This document shows positions 57,176-64,000 of a stretch of DNA of 64,000 bases, one piece after another; within the stretch, counting starts at the first letter, position 1; each line of letters starts with the position of its first letter. Location: contig CM039503.1 of assembly GCA_022432975.1 (NCBI GenBank), forward strand, positions 53,318,466 to 53,382,465. Direction: 5' to 3'. This DNA is from Begonia masoniana (taxonomy: Eukaryota > Streptophyta > Magnoliopsida > Cucurbitales > Begoniaceae). The notes under the pieces are model-generated. The model did no database searches, was not told where the DNA came from, and saw only the letters and a list, made by a program, of their open reading frames with translations. Position numbers and translations under genes: made by a program.

Positions 57176-59625
57176 ATGGTCCTCTTCAGACGGTCCCGCC
57201 AAAACCTAACCAAATATGGCTCATGCTTGACGCTTCTCACGCGCCACCTTGGCTCCTCCGCGCTTCGAGATCGCTACGGCTTCGAACCCCCACCTTCCCT
57301 ATCCTCGGCCGTGCAAAAAGCTAACCCGATCAAGAAGAATGTGAAAACTCCTTACTGCCCGCCCTCGTCGCTGGATCGTACAGGAAAGAGGCCGACACAT
57401 TCTGATTTGCCGTTCGATTTCCGGTACAGTTACACCGAGAGTTGTTGACAGTGCAGGCTGAGAGGAAGATTTTGGTGGAGAAATCTCAGAGGAACAAAAC
57501 AAAGAGACAAGTTAAGCCTATAGGGCTTCGAGAACCAAAGTATTCTCCATTCGGGCCTAGACGACTGGACAGGGTATGGACCGGAGTGTGTGCGCCGGCC
57601 GTGGACCCGAAGGTGAGGTCGGTCGAGGGCGTGGAAGACCCGGCGTTGGAGGTAAAGAGGAGGTTGATGAGGGAGAGGATCCAAGGGGAGCCACTAACGG
57701 GTTCTGAGAGGAAGATTTTGGTGGAGAAATCTCAGAGGAACAAAACAAAGAGACAAGTTAATCTGGGTACGTGATTTTTCGGGGCTGTGAGAGAATTTTG
57801 ATGATTGAGGAATTTCGTTTTGGTCCAAGTTTTGTGTGGATTATGAAGTGTCAGAGGTATAAAATTTGAAGCCACGTCGATCTGGGTACGTGGTATTATC
57901 ACTGTTTAAGGCTTATGCTGTTCTAGGTTTTATCCTTTCACTTCTTCTACTATGGGCTATGAAATTTTCAGGGGAAAACGCGTTAGAAGGGCACATTATG
58001 GAACTTTTTTTGGCTGCATTTAGTGTTTTTTTTATCAAGGGAGCAGTGTGGAAGTTTTTTGACCCGCATTTACTCTTTTTTATTTGTTTGTGTCTCTGGC
58101 TGACTGAATAACCTGAATACTTGTTTCATATAGCGGTAGGATAGGTCGACATTTTGTGTTTGATTTTTTTTTTACTTATGTTTTCCGAGGAACTTTATGG
58201 GAGAGAAAACATGATTTGTTGAAGAACTGGTTGTAAAGAAATGCTATAAGATCTCCAAGCAAAAGTACTCAAACTTTCTTTTGCCCCTATCTCTTCAATG
58301 CAGGAAGAGATGGCTTGACGCACAATATGCTCAACGATATTCATAACAACTGGAAACATGCTGAAGCAGTGAGGATAAAGTGTCTTGGTGTTCCCACTGT
58401 TGACATGAAAAATGTCTGCTCACAGCTTGAGGTATTCTGCTTTCATTTTTTAGGGTGACATCTTACTGACAATTATCTGTCATTATTTCAATATCTTTGC
58501 ACTTTTTATTGTTGCCTGCTATCCGCAGTGTATACATATGTGTTATTAATAACTGTATTTCTATGACTTTTCAATCTGTACTGTCACTTTCATGTGCTTT
58601 ATGTGTGCTTCTCTCAAAAATTGTAAGTAGCTTTCGGTTGCAGGATAAGACATTCGGAAAGATCATTCTTAGACACGGTGGTCTTCTTGTCTTATACAGA
58701 GGCAGGAACTACAATTCTAAAAAGAGGCCTGTTATACCTCTAATGTTATGGAGACCTCACGAACCAATATATCCCAGGCTGATAAAAACTACTATTGATG
58801 GTTTAAGCATTGAGGAAACGAAGAAAATGAGAAAGAGTGGATTGGCCGTTCCTGCTTTGACAAAGCTTGGTATAGATCCGAACCTTGGTCTTAGATTCTG
58901 AAATAAGCCATATAGTTCTGAATACACTGACTAACTGAAATGAATTGCAGCCAAAAATGGTTACTACGGTAGTCTGGTACCTATGGTAAGAGATGCCTTT
59001 CTTTCCTGTGAGCTGGTTCGAATAGATTGCCAGGGGCTTGAGAGGAGTGATTACAAAAAAATAGGCTGCAAACTTCGGGTAATACTCTGTCTTTTGCATC
59101 GCATGGCTAATATATGAATAATATGATCGTTACCCTCTATATGTTCCCTTTTTGTTTTGTTATTTGAGTTTATTGATGAAGTTTTTATGCCAGTTTATAA
59201 GTACTTCAGGTAATACTTCGGGTAATACTCTGTCTTTTGCATCGCATGGCTAATATATGAAATAATATGATCGTTACCCTCTATATGTTCCCTTTTTGTT
59301 TTGTTATTTGAGTTTATTGATGAAATTTTTATGCCAGTTTATAAGTACTTCATTCCTTTCAAGTGTCAGTCTTTGGTATTTATTGTTTCAATTTTTATTT
59401 ACTCTTCAACTTGAGACACAGGACTTAGTGCCTTGTGTCTTGGTGACATTTGAGAAGGAGCAAATTGTGATTTGGAGGGGAGAGGACTATAAGCCTTTGG
59501 ATGGTGGGTGCTTTCTTACAGAAAGAGAAACTTTTGACGACTTAGATGCCGAAATGGAACAAGTTTCTGCAGAGGAACACAATAGCTCAGATGAACCAAA
59601 TTTGGACTGCAAAGAAGAAACCTGA
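57176..59625 (+). CDS. mCSF1: Mitochondrial CRM-domain splicing factor (CAF-like), exon 1 disrupted
   Basis: Related to CRS2-associated factors; the mitochondrial members assist group II intron splicing. Exons: 57176-57766, 58304-58431, 58644-58869, 58951-59078, 59422-59625; exons 2-5 are in phase. The N-terminus ([20 protein letters not shown]) is basic with no acids, like a mitochondrial presequence. [20 protein letters not shown] and [18 protein letters not shown] lead into CRM domain 1 ([20 protein letters not shown] ... [15 protein letters not shown]). CRM domain 2 is [17 protein letters not shown] ... [13 protein letters not shown]. The C-terminus is acidic. In exon 1 the frame stops at 57446-57448 (YTESC then stop) because a 58-bp copy of the later ERKILVEK segment (57704-57761) is inserted at 57458-57515 with about 15 bp of filler. 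As read, the full protein cannot be made. Which mitochondrial paralogue it is remains uncertain. Confidence 0.82.
57458..57761 (+). repeat. 58-bp direct repeat inside exon 1 of the CRM gene
   Basis: 57458-57515 and 57704-57761 are identical over 58 bp, starting CTGAGAGGAAG and ending AGACAAGTTAA. The second copy is in its expected place at the start of CRM domain 1; the first is misplaced and breaks the frame. Confidence 0.95.
59076..59351 (+). repeat. Tandem duplication of ~135 bp at an exon/intron junction
   Basis: 59076-59207 and about 59218-59351 are almost identical (CGGGTAATACTCTGTC ... TATAAGTACTTCA), differing by one inserted A and one G/A change. The duplication takes in the exon 4 donor (CGG|GTAATA), so a second donor-like site lies at about 59220 in the intron. 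Confidence 0.9.
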
Positions 59626-61094
59626 ATTTTGGACATGATGCTGAAAACAGATGGTATGCTTTTGCATTTTCTGATGTAGCTAGGCCATGTAATATCTTTC
59701 TTGCGTAGTTTTCTGTAGTTGTTCTTATTGTGTGATATGTGAAGAGCTGAGATGAGAACAATTCTTTTAGGGTGAGAAAATATGGATTAATATTAATGTA
59801 CGTGGAATAGATTACTCTGACCATTGGTTGGATAGATCCTCTTGATGAGAATTTTACAGATTCGATATCGAAATGAACGTTGTTTATGCTTCCTATAATC
59901 CTAATCTTGGTCTAGAGTAATGCATGATGTTTATTATAATCTTATAATTTGCCGTGTCATTTATTTGAGCGTAGAGAAATTATCACAAAGTGTGAATAGT
60001 TAAATTAATATTATGGTTTACATTAACAAACAACAATTTATTGATGAAATGCTCAAATATTAGATTATCATTAAATGGGGTGATAGTGATGTATAACTTA
60101 AGAATTTAAATTTGAGATGGGAAATGTTGGATGCAAATAATGGAGAATTATTGGAGTTCAAAGATGGAATGGGCATTGGCCATGGTGATGAAGTAGAATG
60201 CTCCAAAACTGAGGGGTTGGTGATCAAAGAAGGCATAATCTTGGGCTGTCTGAATTCCATCAGACGGCCATGAAAATTGAAAGATGGAGCAAGAAGACAA
60301 TTTCATCTGTCTCAAAGTTCCGGGTTTAGAATAGGGGTGAAAATCAGTTCGGTTAAAATCAAAAACCGAATTGAAAATCTCGGTTTTGTTTGGTTGGGTT
60401 CGATTTCAATTTTGAGAAAACTGATTAGAGATTTCAATTCAGTTTTCTGTTTCCTCTTTGACAACCAATTCGAACCGAATTTACGATATTTATATAATTT
60501 TTAAAAAAATTATATTGAAAATTACAAATTATAAAATTAAACCGGTTTAAAATTGAAAAATGTCTAAGAAGCGAAATCGAACCGAGCAAAATCGAAAATA
60601 TTAGTCCGATTTGGGTTCGGTTCTGAAAGCCAATCGGTTCAGTTTTAATTTCAACTGGAGGTGTAACATTCCACTCCTAGTTTAGAATGGTGGTTGAGAC
60701 TGAATGGTCTCTCATTCTAAACATTGCAAGAGTCATTCAGTCCACCAGATCAAGACAGTTATTGAGAATTTAGATATATTTGCACCCAGTTTTTATTTTT
60801 TCCTTACGATTTCAGATCATGAATCTAGAACTTGAGATTAATATGATTACTAACAAAGAATTAAGAATCAACAGTTCCCACTAAATTGGACTGGAGATAA
60901 AATATCACTCCCAATGAAACAATTTGACAAAATCGAGAAGAAATTTCACCACGTGCGTTGCGTTAGCAAATCATTTATCGGGAATCAGAGGCCAACCCAA
61001 ATCCTCCTACTCTCACACCCGAAAGTATTAACAGAAAGTCATTCCTTTACTGTCGCTGTTTCGTGTGGAGAAGCATCTGTTTTTGAGCTCAACA
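59626..61094. other. Intergenic region between CRM gene and LPEAT2
   Basis: Contains the CRM gene 3' UTR, the hAT MITE (60332-60679) and the LPEAT2 promoter/5' leader. A frame at 60060-60260 on the minus strand has no recognisable motif. The two genes are in the same orientation. Confidence 0.6.
60324..60687. mobile_element. hAT-type MITE with 8-bp TSD
   Basis: The 348-bp element 60332-60679 is flanked by a perfect 8-bp duplication GTTTAGAA (60324-60331 and 60680-60687). Short inverted ends: TAGGGGTG on the left and, on the complementary strand, TAGGAGTG on the right. The interior is rich in repeated CGAACCGA/TCGGTT motifs. 8-bp duplications with TAGGGGTG-type ends are typical of hAT MITEs. 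Confidence 0.88.
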
Positions 61095-63382
61095 ATGGCG
61101 GACAAGGACATAAACTCGCCGCTTCTCCATCCAAAATTAGTGGGTAAGTCTCAAGTTAGTCTCAGCATTGAAGAAGATTCAGACCCACATGGCCCGTCCC
61201 TCTACGATGACGGCAGTCCAAGCGGCACCCATTTCAGTTTTCGCAACCCTTACGCCTTCATCGGGTCTCAAGGATTCTCTGTACCGGAAACGACGTCGAT
61301 AGATCCTTTTCGGAACAATACGCCTAGTGTTGAAGGGATTTATGAGCGTTTGAAGATTGCCATTTGCTTTCCCTTGGCAGTAGTGAGGCTCGTTCTCTTC
61401 GGAGGTTTTGTGTTAGTTGGCTTCATGGCTACTAAGTTGGCGCTTGTGGGTTGGGAAGATAGGCAGAATCCGATGCCCAGGTGGAGGCGTAGAATTATGT
61501 TGGTCACAAGGATTTGTGCTCGCGGTATCCTCTTCACTTTTGGGTAATTCAAATTGGCTTGTTTTTATTTACGTTTCTGCTCGTTAATTTGCCTGGAGAT
61601 GTGGAGAAAAAGAGCTTGAAATGGAAATTTATTCCTGCAGCATTTGAAATGTTTTGTTTGGCCAGGGAAGTAGTTTGTGAAAATAATAGCTGTTTAATCT
61701 TTTGGTCTGTTGATTCTAATGCACGTGTAATTTTACTTGTCATAGTTGATTTTCTCTTCCATAATCCATCCAACCCAATGAAATGATATTGTAGAATTTC
61801 AGATTCTGTTCCTAAATTTATGGAGACGCTCTTTTGGTTTTTGCTGTCTCAGCTACCACTGGATAAAAAGGAAAGGAAAACCTGCTCCAAGGGAGATTGC
61901 TCCTATTGTCGTCTCCAATCACATCTCGTTCATTGAACCTATCTTCTATTTCTACGAATTATTTCCAACCATGGTTGCTTCAGAGTCTCATGATTCTATA
62001 CCCGTAGTTGGAACAATCATAAGAGCAATGCAGGTATTCTCTCACTACCCCGAGTTCGTTTTTTTTTTTTTCTTGCTGTGTTTGTGTGGTTCCATGGCCT
62101 AAAATAAATATCTTGGTGATATATTATTAATATTGAAGTCTTTTTCAGGTAATACATGTTGATAGGTTTTCATCATCATCAAAAAAGCATGCCGTTAGTG
62201 AGATAAAGGTATATCTTCATGTTACTATCTTATATTATTACCATCTTCTACTGTTTCTTTATGTTCCAGTATCACTATGGCTTTCTCCCTAGAAATCTAT
62301 CGCAAACTATGGATACTCTTTTTTAGCGATTAAAATCTCTTAAAAAGTAAAAAATTGAGTACCACGTTGGAGGATACCCCATTAGTTACTGCTCTTTGAC
62401 TTCGATGTTTTAGAATTTGGTGATTTTTTTCACGTGTTAATCCAATACTAACTACAATTTCTTTCATAAAATTAATTTCGTATACTAATAAATTGTCAAC
62501 AATCCCAAAAACTAAAGTTTGTGGGTTGAGAATAATTTAATTATTTATATATTTCTTAATATATATCAAGTCTTTGTTTTAAGAAGTTTATAAAATTGGT
62601 TTTCTTTCTATGCATAGTTCATGTAATGATCACGAGTGCGCAAGTTTTTCTCTTTTTTTTTTTTCTCCTTTTAATGGGTAGAATGATATGCAATGTGTGT
62701 GATCACTTCTTATTTGTATGTGATTTTTATCAGTTCATAAAGCATTTGATACTCAATTTTTTTCCTTTGTTTCTCCATTTAATGAGTAGGATGATGGGCA
62801 ATGGGTTTGATCCCTTCTAATTCTTATACGATTTTTATCAATTCATAAAAAAAATTGATACACAATTTGCTTTCAAGGATCTGAATCCAGAGGAAGGCTT
62901 CTTGCAATAGATATCCACGAATTTTGTTATTTCCGGAGGGAACTACAACAAATGGAAGGGCCCTCATTTCCTTCCAGAGTGGTGCATTTGCCCCTGGTTA
63001 CCCAATCCAGCCTGTAATTGTTCGCTATCCTTTTGTACACTTCGATCAATCTTGGTAATGCTAATTGGTTATTGTTGAACTGGTGATATAGGCAGGGTTG
63101 CCTACTTGAGTATGTTACTAGCTTACTATCATTTGAACTTCATTGTCTCAGGGGACATATTTCCTGGACCAAATTAACATTTAGAATGATGACACAATTT
63201 CACAATTTTATGGAGGTATTATTCTCGTATTTATTTGTTTTACTTTATAAATCATGGCATGTGAACTATTAAGTTGCTCCTTTTCTATTAAGTCTTTCTT
63301 TTTGATTGGTTAGGTAGAGTATCTTCCTATCGTTTCCCCTCTCGATGATGGAAAAGAAAGTGCTCTCCAGTATGCCAAGAGG
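61095..63382 (+). CDS. LPEAT2: Lysophospholipid acyltransferase LPEAT2 (5' part; runs off window)
   Basis: Transfers acyl groups to lysophosphatidylethanolamine and related lipids at the ER/endomembranes. Exons so far: 61095-61543, 61853-62033, 62149-62208, 62891-63054, 63152-63215, 63314-63382; every junction is in phase, giving 329 codons. It starts MADKDINSPLLHPK. The region PFRNNTPSVEGIYERLK precedes a membrane segment (ICFPLAVVRLVLFGGFVLVG). The acyltransferase core has NHISFIEPIFYFYE (H-x4-E in place of the common H-x4-D; I recall the same in Arabidopsis LPEAT2), the FPEGTTTNG motif, then PGYPIQPVIVRYPFVHFDQS and MMTQFHNFMEVEYLPIVSPL. I chose the ATG at 61095 because family members begin MAD. 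The EF-hand C-terminus lies beyond 64,000. Confidence 0.92.
62209..62890 (+). other. LPEAT2 intron 3 with a local duplication
   Basis: AT-rich intron. 62648-62756 and 62758-62871 are diverged tandem copies (CTCC(T/A)TTTAATG(G)GTAG(A/G)ATGAT..., ...GATTTTTATCA(G/A)TTCATAAA..., ending ...CACAATTT-like). No gene. Confidence 0.7.
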
Positions 63383-64000
63383 GTGAGATTCTGCTTTTTT
63401 TTTTCTTTTCTTTTTTTTTTAATTTTTTGTGTTTATTTGATATTTCCAGTTTTTTCCTCTTTGAATGTGAAAGGAAAGTATAAAAGGAGATGTCAGGCAG
63501 TTTTTAAAAGATTTTACATTGAAAGCTGTTTGGTTGAATGGATTTGAATGTCGACTATTGAAGTTTTCTTTTTAAATTTTAGAACTTTAGACATTGTTTG
63601 TCTACGAAAGACAAGTCAGAAATGTAATCAAACATAGAGAAATGAGAAATGTACCAAGTATGAATTTTTGGAAAATGAGAAAGTGCCATATGTAAAAAGT
63701 ATACTTTAATCTTGAAGATGAAAAAAGTGTCATAGAATCATGTGTTTTTTGTGTTATTATTGAAAATTACGATAATAGTAAAAATCTTATTATTGAATAA
63801 TGTCATGATATTACTATATCATCTATTGATTGATAGACGTTTGCGAAAAAATGTGTTGCATGTCTGTTTAACATGTTTATACTAATTAAAATCTATTTTC
63901 CTTAATATGTAATTTATGATTCACATTTAAAATTAATTATTTTTCTTGTAAAATTTTATAGAAAAACTTGAAGCAATTATATAATTTTTTTGGTTATATA
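63383..64000 (+). other. LPEAT2 intron 6, running off the window
   Basis: Starts with donor AGG|GTGAGATT. T-rich and AT-rich sequence with no further LPEAT2 exon recognised before the right edge. Confidence 0.7.

Noticed and set aside
57441..57516. A 76-nt intron (GT...AG) removing the inserted copy in the CRM gene
   Set aside because: Joining 57440 to 57517 leaves one base over and puts PIGLREP out of frame. An 11-nt alternative (to 57451) is too short to be an intron.
60060..60260. 66-codon minus-strand frame between the CRM gene and LPEAT2
   Set aside because: No motif, no splice partners and low-complexity Ser/Pro content. Not enough to call a gene.

Overview
This window is nuclear DNA from a flowering plant, most likely a eudicot. 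The reasons are large AT-rich introns with GT-AG borders, a plant-type Ty3/Gypsy chromovirus, and genes of plant-specific families (BEACH-C2, GAUT, mitochondrial CRM splicing factor, LPEAT2). The species cannot be fixed from the sequence alone. From memory, the Arabidopsis homologues of the spastin-like, BCHC2 and LPEAT2 genes lie close together on chromosome 2 (around At2g45500-At2g45670), so the gene order looks like conserved microsynteny.

Layout. 1-1,640: retroelement debris. 1,903-5,063 (minus): a spastin-like AAA ATPase whose last exons are missing from the window. 5,508-15,214 (plus): a complete, young Ty3/Gypsy Tekay/Del-type retrotransposon with ~2.5 kb LTRs and perfect 5-bp target duplications, sitting about 440 bp upstream of the spastin-like start codon. 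15,344-16,192: a Mutator-type foldback element. 17,079-49,620 (minus): a 31-exon BCHC2 (PH-BEACH-WD40) gene covering about 32.5 kb, whose large introns hold most of the other repeats: a TR-GAG-like mini-retrotransposon with identical LTRs, gypsy gag, copia and LINE remnants, nested foldbacks and a tandem duplication. 50.7-52.7 kb: AT-rich intergenic DNA. 52,727-56,733 (minus): a GAUT5/6-like galacturonosyltransferase. It shares a short divergent promoter with a mitochondrial CRM-domain splicing factor (57,176-59,625, plus). 60,332-60,679: a hAT-type MITE. 61,095 to the right edge (plus): the 5' part of LPEAT2.

I rebuilt exon borders by eye from splice sites and reading phase. Phases agree across all exons of the spastin-like and LPEAT2 genes. 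Three other genes each carry one clear lesion: a +1 shift in BCHC2 exon 15, a -1 shift in GAUT exon 7, and a 58-bp duplicated insertion in exon 1 of the CRM gene. These are either real mutations or assembly indels.

The most unusual structures are: (i) an array of small hairpins in the Tekay LTRs whose stem bases covary and whose copy number differs between the two LTRs; (ii) an Asp-to-Asn change in the integrase catalytic triad of the same otherwise open element; and (iii) the recent gag-only mini-retrotransposon in a BCHC2 intron.
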